Below the pieces are notes generated by a model. It was not told the origin of the DNA and did no database searches. It was given only the letters and a program-made list of their open reading frames with translations. Positions 31,689 through 40,149 of a stretch of DNA of 64,000 nucleotides are shown here, one piece after another. The stretch spans positions 1 through 64,000 of the forward strand of contig DASTAY010000035.1 of the NCBI GenBank assembly GCA_035712345.1, read 5' to 3'. Source of the DNA: VRUE01 sp035712345 (GTDB lineage Bacteria; Actinomycetota; Thermoleophilia; Solirubrobacterales; 70-9). The position numbers and the translations under genes were made by a program. Within the stretch, counting starts at the first letter, position 1, and the number at the start of each line of letters is the position of its first letter.

Positions 31689-32525
31689 TTATCCGGCGGC
31701 GGGCATCGTCGCGATATCGGCTCGGCCTTTTTCGAGCTTCGCGGCGAGATAGCGCAGCTGGCTTTCGCGCTTCGAGTTGAGCGTGGCCTTCTTTTCGACG
31801 TAATCCTTCTTCCAATGCTTGGAGATCTCTTCGATCTTTGCTTCGGCTGCTTCGCCGATTGCGGTTTCCTTCTTGGCCTCGGCGACATGGATTTCTTCCT
31901 TCTGTGCGCCGAAGGACGCCTTCAACTCTGCGCGCTTCTTGCTTGCCTCTTGGCGCTTCACGCTGATTTCGCCGATCAGGTCCGTGATCTGTTCCTGGAT
32001 CGCCTTTTTCCGTGCCTTCCCCGCTGCCCGGGCCTTCTTAGCGCGCAATGCTCTGATCTGTTCCTGGGTGCGCGATTCGAAGGTGTGACGTCCATGGGCG
32101 ACCCGTTTGAGCTTCGCCTGGTAGCTGGCGGTGGCGCGTTCGAGTTTGGTGGCGAATTCAGCCCCTAGGACCTCGAGCTCACCTTCTTCGACGCGACGAA
32201 CCGCAGCCGACTGTTCCTTGCGCTTGGCATTTGATTCGGCGAGCGTTTCTTCGCTGGAGCGTTTGAACAAGGCGTTGGCTTTGTGCGCCGCGGCTTCCTT
32301 CTTCGCGCTCAGCTCCGCCTCATAGGCTTCTTTCTGAGCCGCGGTGGTCGGCTGACCGATCTGGCCGTCGAGCTTCTTGACATAGGCGATGAAGGCCTTG
32401 TATTGGGCGGTCGAGGCAAGGCTGGGCGCCTTGTTCGCTGACGCGCCGGCGGATAGGAGGAAGAATGCGCACACCGCCACGAGGGCGGGGAGCAGACGAA
32501 AACGATGCATTCGGTTCGACTTCAT
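31689..32525 (-). CDS. Secreted coiled-coil protein
   Basis: A 278-residue protein with a signal peptide (LLPALVAVCAFFLLSAGASA) followed almost entirely by charged, Ala/Lys/Glu-rich heptad sequence (AEFATKLERATASYQAKLKR, KRQEASKKRAELKASFGAQK). It is likely a long extracellular or periplasmic helix. No domain is recognised. Codon use is less GC-rich at third positions than in its neighbours. Confidence 0.75.
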   Translation of the reverse strand: MKSNRMHRFRLLPALVAVCAFFLLSAGASANKAPSLASTAQYKAFIAYVKKLDGQIGQPTTAAQKEAYEAELSAKKEAAAHKANALFKRSSEETLAESNAKRKEQSAAVRRVEEGELEVLGAEFATKLERATASYQAKLKRVAHGRHTFESRTQEQIRALRAKKARAAGKARKKAIQEQITDLIGEISVKRQEASKKRAELKASFGAQKEEIHVAEAKKETAIGEAAEAKIEEISKHWKKDYVEKKATLNSKRESQLRYLAAKLEKGRADIATMPAAG

Positions 32526-32576
32526 GAGTTGTGGCCCGACTACCCGACAGCTGGGGGGAAAATCCCCTCCGGTGGC

Positions 32577-32837
32577 TCAGCGCAACTCGTCGAGCGAGGT
32601 GACCTCGAGGTCGAATGGCTCCTCGGCGGAGCGGCGGCGGCGATAGGGGGAGACGGTGACGCGGTGGACCTCGCCGCAGACGCAGGGGACTTCGATCGGG
32701 CTCGTGTCGGAGGACGGATCGGTGTCGACCTTGAGGCGTCGCAGCTGGCCGGTCGGTTTGCAGCCGAAGGAGATGACCCAGCCGTAGTCGCGGCGCTCGT
32801 TGCGTTTCTGGCGGCGGGGCGGGGGCACGGTAGGCAT
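32577..32837 (-). CDS. Small hypothetical protein with a CxC pair
   Basis: An 86-residue basic protein (MPTVPPPRRQKRNERRDYGW) with the short segment IEVPCVCGEVHRVTVSPYRRR, which could be half of a zinc site. It is divergent from the F420-dependent enzyme gene (23 bp apart). Function unknown. The start at 32837 is chosen over 32849 because it has the common MPT opening. Confidence 0.55.
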   Translation of the reverse strand: MPTVPPPRRQKRNERRDYGWVISFGCKPTGQLRRLKVDTDPSSDTSPIEVPCVCGEVHRVTVSPYRRRRSAEEPFDLEVTSLDELR

Positions 32838-32860
32838 ATCCTCTCCCACCGAGAGCGCCG

Positions 32861-33364
32861 ATGCCCGCCCGGTTGAGATACGTCGACCCGACCCGGCCGC
32901 CCGGGCTCTTCAGTCGCGCTTACGCCAGGCTCGCGAACACCCGCCTCGGCCGCTTCATCTCGGTTCACGTGATGTGGAAGGTCGACCCGTACCTGATGCG
33001 GGCGAGCGGGGGCAGGATCGGCATGGGCCTCGTTCTCCCGACCGCGCTGCTGGAGACGCGGGGGGCGAAGAGCGGCGCGCCGCGGCGCAACGTGGTCATC
33101 TACTTCCATGACGGCGACCGGGTGACGATCGTCGCCTCCAAGCTCGGCCTCCCGCAGCACCCCGCCTGGTTCCACAATCTCGAGGCCGACCCCGACGTCA
33201 CCTTCGCCGGGACCCGGATGCGGGCGACGGTTGTCGCGGACGACGACGAGCGCCGCCGGCTCTGGGCCCTTGCCGACCGCGTCTTCGCGCCCTATGCCGC
33301 CTACCGGCGGGAAGCGACGAAGGCGAACCGGACGATCCCGATCGTCCAGCTGACCCCGGCGTAG
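32861..33364 (+). CDS. F420-dependent nitroreductase / deazaflavin-binding split-barrel protein (Ddn family)
   Basis: A 167-residue split-barrel protein with the Ddn-family pattern: LLETRGAKSGAPRRNVVIYF, VTIVASKLGLPQHPAWFHNL and a C-terminal TIPIVQL strand. Family members bind F420H2 and reduce quinones or nitroaromatics. This fits the F420 synthesis genes at 6-13.5 kb in the same window. Confidence 0.88.
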   Translation: MPARLRYVDPTRPPGLFSRAYARLANTRLGRFISVHVMWKVDPYLMRASGGRIGMGLVLPTALLETRGAKSGAPRRNVVIYFHDGDRVTIVASKLGLPQHPAWFHNLEADPDVTFAGTRMRATVVADDDERRRLWALADRVFAPYAAYRREATKANRTIPIVQLTPA

Positions 33365-33390
33365 CATCGCGCCATGGCCCCGGAGCCCCT

Positions 33391-34347
33391 TCAGCCCGCG
33401 AGGCTCGCGGGGACCTGGCCGTAGGTGTTGCGGCCGTCGGGCCTTGCTTCGAAGAACGCCTTCGCGGTGCTGTAGCCGAAGTCGTACAGCTCCCTTTTCT
33501 GCGGCTCACTGAGGTCGAAGTCCAGCGTCGGCACGTCGCCGGTCGGGATCGAGATCGTTCGCGGCCTGAAGGCGACCATCTCGAGCTTGTCCAGGGCGCT
33601 CATCGAGGTGTCGACGATCGCCTTGAGCATGTCCACAGGCCAGGCGACGCCGTCGATCTCGGTGTAGGCGGGCTTTTCCGGCGGGTCGCCGGCGAAGAGC
33701 CGGTAGCCCCAGGTCGGGTGCTGTGGCGCCGGGCTGTCGAAGAGGAAGATCGGAAAGGCGCTGGCGACGCCGCCGTCGACGAGCACCCCCTGCTTGCCGG
33801 TCTGCCCGTCGCGGAGGTGGAGAGGTGGGAAGAAATAGGGGAACCCGGCGCTGATCCGGACCGCGTCGGCGATCGGGAAGTCAGCCGGCACGAGCGGCCG
33901 GTCCTCCTCGTCGACGTACAGGGCCACGTCCTGCGGAAAGACGACCATGCGCGAGTGGGCGAGGTCGACCCCGACGACCTGGAGCTTCTCCTCCTCGAGC
34001 TCGCCGAACGTCGTCGCCGGGTGGGGGGCTTCGGCCAGCAGCTCCCCGATCCACCTGTGCAGGGCGACCCCTTTGGTCGCTCCCTTGTGCGCCGCCAGGT
34101 TCGCCAGTATCTCCACCTCGCCCAGCGGCCCGTAGTCGGCGATCGAGCTGAAGTCGAAGCGATCGAGCCGCTCGCGCAGTTCCGCGGCGCTGTAGCCGAC
34201 GGCGAGCGCCATCGCGGTGATCGCCCCCGCCGACGTCCCGGCCAGCTTGCCCCATTCGTCATAGCCGGCCTCGGAGGTGGCCTGCAGGGCGCCGGCGAAG
34301 GCCAGCCCCTTTACCCCTCCTCCGGCGAATACTCCGTCGGCCCGCAT
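33391..34347 (-). CDS. Patatin-like phospholipase
   Basis: A 318-residue patatin-fold lipid hydrolase. The oxyanion hole is GGGVKG near residue 9, the nucleophile elbow GTSAG carries Ser at about 40, and the catalytic Asp is in LVDGGVAS. It is expected to hydrolyse phospholipid acyl esters in the cytoplasm. No toxin, CD-NTase or other defence partner lies beside it, so a housekeeping role is more likely than an anti-phage effector role. Confidence 0.88.
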   Translation of the reverse strand: MRADGVFAGGGVKGLAFAGALQATSEAGYDEWGKLAGTSAGAITAMALAVGYSAAELRERLDRFDFSSIADYGPLGEVEILANLAAHKGATKGVALHRWIGELLAEAPHPATTFGELEEEKLQVVGVDLAHSRMVVFPQDVALYVDEEDRPLVPADFPIADAVRISAGFPYFFPPLHLRDGQTGKQGVLVDGGVASAFPIFLFDSPAPQHPTWGYRLFAGDPPEKPAYTEIDGVAWPVDMLKAIVDTSMSALDKLEMVAFRPRTISIPTGDVPTLDFDLSEPQKRELYDFGYSTAKAFFEARPDGRNTYGQVPASLAG

Positions 34348-34510
34348 GCCCGCTGACCCTTCCAGACGGGCTGCATGGTGTCAAGAATCTAGAGTGATCG
34401 AGCACGGGCGCTTGTTGCGCGCGACGAGGAGAACCGCGGGCTCGAGCGGGCGCTGGAGGGCGCCGCCCGGGGTGACGTTTCGCTTTCGCCGTTCGGGGGC
34501 ACTCACGGGC

Positions 34511-36157
34511 ATGGCGGAACTCGTCCTGGGGCCTCTGCTTCGCTATGTCAGCGAGACCGAGGCGACCGTCTGGGTGGAGACCGACGCGCCGTGCGAGGTC
34601 GAGGTGCTGGGCAGGCGCGAGCGCACCTTCACGGTCGAAGAGCGCTTCTACGCGCTCGTCCGCATCGAGGGGCTAGAGCCCGGCGGCGTCTACGAGTACG
34701 AGGTGCGACTCGACGCAGAGAAGCGCTGGCCGTCCGCCGGCAGCGACCTGCCGCCGAGCGCGATCCGCACGCTCGCACCCGACCGTCCGCTTGAGGTTGC
34801 GTTCGGCTCATGCCGGGTCGCCCTGCCCCACGACGAGCCCTACGTCCAGAGCAAGGACCGCAACGGCGAGGGCCGCGAGTACGACGCGCTGCGCGTTCTC
34901 GCGACCGAGATGGCGCGCGGCGAGGAGGGGAACCGGCCCGAGCTGCTCTTCCTCCTCGGCGACCAGATCTACGTCGACGAGGGCTCGCCGCGAACCCGCG
35001 AGCGGATCCGTCGCCGCCGCGGCACCGACACGCCGCCCGGCGAGGAGGTGACCGACTACGAGGAGTACGCCTGGCTCTACGAGGAGTCGTGGAGCGACCC
35101 GCTGGTCCGCTGGCTGTTCTCGACCGTTTCCGTCTCGATGCTCTGGGACGACCACGACATGAGCGACGACTGGAACATCTCCCGCTCCTGGCTGGCCGAG
35201 ATGGAGCGCAAGTCGTGGTGGCACCGCCGCGCCACGGCGGGGGTCATGAGCTACTGGGTCTACCAGCACCTCGGCAACCTCTCGCCGCGCGAGCTCGACG
35301 CGAACGAGCTCTACGGGCGGGTGCGGGGAAGCGATCGTGCGACCACCGCCTTGCGCGAGTTCGCCGCGAGCGTCGCCACGACCGCTTCGGGCGAGCGCTG
35401 GAGCCACTGCCGCGACCTCGGCCGCACGCGCGCGATCTTCGTCGAGTCGCGCGCCGGGCGCGTCCTGGAGGAGGATCGGCGCGCGATCCTCGACGAGGAG
35501 GAGTGGGAGTGGATCGTCGAGCACGCGAGCGGCGACTTCGACCATCTGCTGATCGCCACCACGGTCCCCTTCCTGCTCTCTCCCGGCTTCCACCACCTGC
35601 AGGCCTGGAACGAGCAGGTCTGCGACGGCGCCTGGGGGAGGGCGCCGGCGTGGGCGGGCGAGAAGCTGCGCCGGGCGGTCGACTTCGACCACTGGGCCTC
35701 TTTCGCCGAGTCCTTCCAGCGACTGCGCCGTCTGCTCGAAGAGGTCGGTTCTGGCGCCCGCGGCACGCCGCCCGCCTCGATCGTCGTGCTCTCCGGTGAC
35801 GTCCACCATGCCTACCTGGCCGAGATGGCCTTCCGCCCCGACGCAGAGGTGCGCAGCGCCGTCTACCAGGCGGTCTGCTCGCCGTATCGCAACCCGCTCG
35901 ACCGCCACGAGCGGCTGGCGATCGAGGCCGGTTTCACTCGACCCTTCACCGCGGCCGCCCACGCGTTCGCGCGCGCCGCCGGCGCCGCGGATCCGGGACT
36001 GCGCTGGCGCCTCGCCGAGGGTCCCTACTTCGACAACCAGGTCGCCTCGCTGCGCCTTGACGGGCGGCGTGCCGCGATGCGACTCGACAAGACCGTGCCG
36101 GGCGAGGAGGACGAGCGGCGGCTCGAGTGCGTGTTCGAACGCAGCCTTGCGGGCTGA
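34511..36157 (+). CDS. PhoD-like alkaline phosphatase family protein
   Basis: A 548-residue protein with an N-terminal Fn3-like domain (FYALVRIEGLEPGGVYEYEV) and a PhoD metallophosphatase domain. Metal motifs: FGSCR, LFLLGDQIYVDE, SMLWDDHDMSDDW and VVLSGDVHHAYLAEM. No signal peptide is visible from the ATG at 34511, so unlike classic PhoD it may be cytoplasmic. The substrate is probably a phosphodiester. Confidence 0.85.
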   Translation: MAELVLGPLLRYVSETEATVWVETDAPCEVEVLGRRERTFTVEERFYALVRIEGLEPGGVYEYEVRLDAEKRWPSAGSDLPPSAIRTLAPDRPLEVAFGSCRVALPHDEPYVQSKDRNGEGREYDALRVLATEMARGEEGNRPELLFLLGDQIYVDEGSPRTRERIRRRRGTDTPPGEEVTDYEEYAWLYEESWSDPLVRWLFSTVSVSMLWDDHDMSDDWNISRSWLAEMERKSWWHRRATAGVMSYWVYQHLGNLSPRELDANELYGRVRGSDRATTALREFAASVATTASGERWSHCRDLGRTRAIFVESRAGRVLEEDRRAILDEEEWEWIVEHASGDFDHLLIATTVPFLLSPGFHHLQAWNEQVCDGAWGRAPAWAGEKLRRAVDFDHWASFAESFQRLRRLLEEVGSGARGTPPASIVVLSGDVHHAYLAEMAFRPDAEVRSAVYQAVCSPYRNPLDRHERLAIEAGFTRPFTAAAHAFARAAGAADPGLRWRLAEGPYFDNQVASLRLDGRRAAMRLDKTVPGEEDERRLECVFERSLAG

Positions 36158-36175
36158 GTCGCCGCCTCGCCTCTC

Positions 36176-37342
36176 CTAATAAGGCGCGCCGACCGCTTTC
36201 GCCCAGTCCTCGTCGACGTGCAGCTGTCCCGACTTGTCGGTGTCGACGATCACCACCGTCGCCGGCTGGCGGTTGCCGTTGTTGGGGTCGATCGTCACCG
36301 AGCCGGTCCAGCCCTGCCAGCCCTTCACCGCGTCGAGCGCTTTCTTCAGCTTCGTCGCGTCGGTCCCCTTCGCCTTTTCGACGCCGTCGGCGAGGAAGTT
36401 CACGGAGTCGTAGGTGTAGGGGCTCCAGGTGCCGGGTTCGCCGCCGAATTCGTCTTCGTATTCGCCGACTCTGGCGGCCGCGCCGTCGAAGTCCTGCGGC
36501 GCCGGCACGCCCACCACAGGGCACGCCCGCGCGGCCGCGACGCCGGCCGTTTCGACGAAGCCGGTGTCGTAGGAGCCGTAGTCGGCGACGCACTGCGCCC
36601 CGACTTCCATCTGTTGCATCTCCTTGGCGATCAGGCCGCCCTCGGGGAAGTAGACCGCGGCGTAGATGACATCGGGCCGGGTCGCGGCGAGCTTTTCGAC
36701 CACGCCGGTGTAGGAGCTCTTGCCCGGCTGGACCTTCTGGTAGGCGGTCACGGTGACGCCCGCCGCTTCGAGCGATGCCCGCAGCGCCTTGGAGACCGAG
36801 ACGGTGTAGTTCTGCGTCGGGTCGTAGGCGATCGCGACCTTCTTCGCGCCGAGCCAGCCGGTCAGAGCCTTCGACGCCACCGGAGCGATCTGGTAGGTCA
36901 TCGGCTGCAGGGTGAAGCCGAGGCCGTTGGTCGACTGGTCGGAGGTGAGGCGGATGGGCACGAGGCCGGCCTTTATGTAGAGCGGCAGCGTTTCGACGCC
37001 GACGCCGGAGTTGTAGGGGCCGACGATCCCGTCGAGCCCTTCGGCGATCGCGGCCTTCGCCGCCTTGACCCCGGTCGCCGGGTCGGCGGCGTCGTCGATC
37101 GGTACGACTTCGACCTGCCTGCCCTCGATCCCGTTCTTGGCGTTGAGCCGGGTCGCCGCCATTTCCGCGCCCTTCAGCATCCCTTCGCCGAGCACCGACT
37201 GTTCGCCGCTGAGCGGCGCCTCGAGCCCGAGGCGGAAGTCGTTCGAGCCGCTGCTGTCGGAGCTGGAGCTGCCGCACCCCGCTGCGAGGACCGCGAGCGC
37301 GATGAGGACGAGGACGGTGGCGCAACCGGGCTTGATTTTCAT
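36176..37342 (-). CDS. ABC transporter substrate-binding protein (branched-chain amino acid type)
   Basis: A 388-residue lipoprotein: signal peptide with lipobox LAVLAAGC, a Ser-rich linker, then the periplasmic-binding type 1 fold (FRLGLEAPLSGEQSVLGEGM, VVPIDDAADPATGVKAAKAA, GIVGPYNSGV, KVAIAYDPTQNYTVS). These bind Leu/Ile/Val or other small amides. No permease or ATPase genes lie beside it. Confidence 0.9.
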   Translation of the reverse strand: MKIKPGCATVLVLIALAVLAAGCGSSSSDSSGSNDFRLGLEAPLSGEQSVLGEGMLKGAEMAATRLNAKNGIEGRQVEVVPIDDAADPATGVKAAKAAIAEGLDGIVGPYNSGVGVETLPLYIKAGLVPIRLTSDQSTNGLGFTLQPMTYQIAPVASKALTGWLGAKKVAIAYDPTQNYTVSVSKALRASLEAAGVTVTAYQKVQPGKSSYTGVVEKLAATRPDVIYAAVYFPEGGLIAKEMQQMEVGAQCVADYGSYDTGFVETAGVAAARACPVVGVPAPQDFDGAAARVGEYEDEFGGEPGTWSPYTYDSVNFLADGVEKAKGTDATKLKKALDAVKGWQGWTGSVTIDPNNGNRQPATVVIVDTDKSGQLHVDEDWAKAVGAPY

Positions 37343-37414
37343 CGGCCGACCCTCTCACGTCCGGCGGTGTAGCGCCAGTGCAGTGGATCCGTGTCCATGA
37401 GAAGCTGCGCGTAG

Positions 37415-38650
37415 ATGGCCGCACCACGTTGGACCTATTTACCGATACTGGTCTCCGCTTTGATGCTCTGCATGACGTCGGGGGCGCCAGCCTCGACTGC
37501 TGCTGCGACGGGCTCGATCAGCGGCAAGGCGATAGACGGGGAAACGCAGGAAGGCATCCCCGGCCTTGCTGTTTGTGCCTTTGCTGCCTACGAGGGAGGG
37601 CCGTGGGGAGGATGCACGTTCACCAACGGGGCGGGTGAATACACGGTTGCAAGCCTCGAATCAGGCACCTTCGATGTTGTTTTCGACTACGAAGCAAAGT
37701 CGTTCAACTACCTCGAAGTGAGGCGCCGTGGGGTCAGGCTCGGCGACGGAGAGTCGATCGGAGGCATCGATGCGGAACTGGAGCCGGGTGGGCAGATCAC
37801 CGGCAAGGTGACTGATGTCGAAACTTCCACGCCAGTGGCCGGAGTTGCTGCTTGCGTGATGGTCGACCTCGGCGAAGGTCGGGGCCTCGGCCACTGCTCC
37901 AAGAGCGAGAGCGACGGCACCTACGACATCAACAGCTTGCCCACGGGCGCATACGTGGTCGAATTTCGCGTTGAAGGCTCACCCAACTACATCACCCAGT
38001 ACTACAACGGTAAGTCTGGTCGGTCCGAAGCCGAATGGGTGTCGGTGACGGCGGGAGCGGTCACCGAAAATATCGATGCCCCGATGCACGAGGGAATACA
38101 GATCTCCGGTCTGGTTACCGAAGCCGGAACGGGGAATCCCATCCATTCGGTTGGGGTCTGTGCGCTCGATGCGTTTACCGAATCGACGGCTAATTGTGCG
38201 CCTCTCGGATTGGATGGCACCTATTCGATCGCGGGTTTGCCCTTGGGCACTTACGTGGTCAGCTTCGCGGTCGATCGGGAAGAAGACGGAGTTTTGTTCC
38301 CGGACGGGTATGTACGCCAGTACTACGACGAAAAGACGACCTTCGCGGAAGGCGCGCGGATCGGTGGCGCGGTCCCAGCCATCTACACCGGTATCGACGC
38401 CCACCTCGTCAAGGGAGACGAAACCTTTCCTGACCGGGCTGATGTCGCTCCATTCCAGTTCGTGCCTTCTATGCCGGGTCCGGCGCCCAGCACGACGCAG
38501 CGCAAGTGTCGGAAGCATTTCCGCAGAAGGCGGATCAAGGGCACGGTTCGCTGTGTGAAGATCCACAGGAAAAGACATCGGACGCAGGGACGCGGCGGAC
38601 ATAGGCGTCCACATCGAAAGCGTCCACATCGAAACCGACACCACGGCTAG
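37415..38650 (+). CDS. Secreted protein with three carboxypeptidase-regulatory (CnaB-like) repeats and a basic tail
   Basis: A 411-residue protein: signal peptide (LPILVSALMLCMTSGAPA), then three repeats of about 100 residues. Each starts with ISGKAIDGETQEGIPG, ITGKVTDVETSTPVAG or ISGLVTEAGTGNPIHS and contains a GxYxxxxLPxGxYxVxF strand pair. The last ~60 residues are very rich in Arg, Lys and His (KRHRTQGRGGHRRPHRKRPH). There is no LPXTG. It is likely a surface or secreted adhesin-like protein. GC is lower than in the flanking genes. Confidence 0.78.
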   Translation: MAAPRWTYLPILVSALMLCMTSGAPASTAAATGSISGKAIDGETQEGIPGLAVCAFAAYEGGPWGGCTFTNGAGEYTVASLESGTFDVVFDYEAKSFNYLEVRRRGVRLGDGESIGGIDAELEPGGQITGKVTDVETSTPVAGVAACVMVDLGEGRGLGHCSKSESDGTYDINSLPTGAYVVEFRVEGSPNYITQYYNGKSGRSEAEWVSVTAGAVTENIDAPMHEGIQISGLVTEAGTGNPIHSVGVCALDAFTESTANCAPLGLDGTYSIAGLPLGTYVVSFAVDREEDGVLFPDGYVRQYYDEKTTFAEGARIGGAVPAIYTGIDAHLVKGDETFPDRADVAPFQFVPSMPGPAPSTTQRKCRKHFRRRRIKGTVRCVKIHRKRHRTQGRGGHRRPHRKRPHRNRHHG

Positions 38651-38668
38651 CCGCGCTAGGGTCTCTGC

Positions 38669-39595
38669 GTGGCGAGCAGCTTCGAAGCGCACGAGGTCGA
38701 CCTGCACGGTCACCGCGCGATCTACCGCGTAGCCGGCAGCGGGCCGACCGTCGTCCTGATCCACGGCATGGTCAACTCCTCGCGCCACTGGGAAGCGGTG
38801 GCCGGGCGGCTCAGCGAGACCCACCGGGTGGTCGCGCCGGACCTGATCGGCCATGGCGACTCGGCGACGCCGCGCGGCGACTATTCGCTCGGCGCCCACG
38901 CTGCGACCATCCGCGACCTGCTGACGACGATCGGGGTCGAGCGGGCGACGATCGTCGGCCACTCGCTCGGCGGCGGCGTGGCGATGCAGTTCTTCTACCA
39001 GTTCCCCCAGCGCACCGAGCGTCTCGTGCTGATCTCCAGCGGCGGCCTCGGGCGCGAGGTCAGCCCGCTGCTGCGCGGAGCGGCGCTGCCCGGCGCCTCT
39101 CCGCTGCTGCGGCTCACCGCGCAGCGTCGCCTCGTCGATGCGATCGACGCCGCCGGGGGCCGGCTGCGCGCCCGCGGCAGCTCGAGAGGCGTCTACCTCG
39201 AGGCGGTGGCGCGGGCGCTGCGGCCGCTGCAGGAGCCGGGCTCGCGGCGAGCCTTCCTGCAGACGCTGCGCTCGGTGATCGACATGCATGGCCAGCACGT
39301 CAGCGCGACCGATCGGCTCTACCTGCTCGGCGACATGGCGACGCTGATCGTCTGGGGCGAGCGTGACCGCACGATCCCGATCGAGCACGGGCGCGCCGCC
39401 CACGAGGCGATCCCGCGCTGTCGCTTCGAGACGCTGCCGCGTGCGGCGCACTTCCCTCACCTCGAAGACCCCGAGGGCCTGGCGGCCGTGCTCGCCGATT
39501 TCCTGGCGACGACCGCGCCGGTGCGGATCGAGGACTCCGAATGGGCCGCGGTGATCGCCCAGCAGGCAAAGCGCCGGCTGCGCGCCGTGGCCTGA
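38669..39595 (+). CDS. Alpha/beta hydrolase
   Basis: A 308-residue alpha/beta hydrolase: oxyanion region VLIHGMVNSSRHW, nucleophile elbow VGHSLGGG (Ser), acid in IVWGERDRTIP and catalytic His in RAAHFPHLED. It is cytoplasmic, with an ester or lactone substrate unknown. GTG start at 38669. It is followed 7 bp later by a Nudix gene. Confidence 0.88.
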   Translation: MASSFEAHEVDLHGHRAIYRVAGSGPTVVLIHGMVNSSRHWEAVAGRLSETHRVVAPDLIGHGDSATPRGDYSLGAHAATIRDLLTTIGVERATIVGHSLGGGVAMQFFYQFPQRTERLVLISSGGLGREVSPLLRGAALPGASPLLRLTAQRRLVDAIDAAGGRLRARGSSRGVYLEAVARALRPLQEPGSRRAFLQTLRSVIDMHGQHVSATDRLYLLGDMATLIVWGERDRTIPIEHGRAAHEAIPRCRFETLPRAAHFPHLEDPEGLAAVLADFLATTAPVRIEDSEWAAVIAQQAKRRLRAVA

Positions 39596-39602
39596 GGTCG
39601 GC

Positions 39603-40082
39603 GTGGCGGGGAAGGAAAGCGCCGGCGTCCTCCTCTTCCGCGACCCCGGCTCGCCCGAGCTGCTGCTGATCCACCCGGGCGGTCCCTTCTGGGCGCGCAA
39701 GGACCTCGGTGCCTGGGCGATTCCAAAGGGCGAAACGGATCCCGGCGAGGAGCCGCGCCGGTGCGCGCTGCGCGAGCTGGGCGAGGAGCTGGGGCCGGCG
39801 GCGCCGGAGTTGGAGGAGGCCGATCTGATCGAGCTCGGCTCGATCCGCCAGAAGGGCGGCAAGGTCGTCCACGCCTGGGGCGCCGAGGGCGACTTCGATC
39901 CGGCCGCGCTGGCCAGCAACACGTTCGAGCTCGAGTGGCCGCCGCGCTCGGGCGCCCGCGGCGAGTTCCCCGAGGTCGACCGCGCCGAGTGGTTCGACCC
40001 CGAGGAGGCGCGCCGGCGGATCCTGCCGGCGCAGGCGCCGCTGATCGACCGACTGCTCGCTGCGCTCGCCGCCCCCGAGTAG
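39603..40082 (+). CDS. Nudix hydrolase
   Basis: A 159-residue protein with the Nudix box spread over KGETDPGEEPRRCALRELGE and the following ELG (GX5EX7REUXEEXGU). It is preceded by SAGVLLFRDPGSPELLLIHP and GAWAIPKG. It hydrolyses nucleoside-diphosphate-X compounds. Its place right after an alpha/beta hydrolase suggests one short operon, ended by the hairpin at 40083. Confidence 0.92.
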   Translation: MAGKESAGVLLFRDPGSPELLLIHPGGPFWARKDLGAWAIPKGETDPGEEPRRCALRELGEELGPAAPELEEADLIELGSIRQKGGKVVHAWGAEGDFDPAALASNTFELEWPPRSGARGEFPEVDRAEWFDPEEARRRILPAQAPLIDRLLAALAAPE

Positions 40083-40127
40083 CGCCGTAGAGGTTTGGTC
40101 CGCATATCGGACCAAACCTCTACGGCG
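40083..40127. repeat. Repeated perfect hairpin, copy H3
   Basis: 20 bp arms identical in sequence to H2 (28227-28271) with the 5 nt loop CATAT. It begins directly after the Nudix stop codon and lies about 20 bp before the start region of the RDD gene on the same strand. Confidence 0.88.
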
Positions 40128-40149
40128 GCGGCGACCTATACTCGCCGCG

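Noticed and set aside
33391..34347. Patatin-like phospholipase as a CBASS-type effector
   Set aside because: No CD-NTase, Cap or TIR gene lies beside it and it sits among housekeeping genes with host-like GC, so a defence role is not supported.
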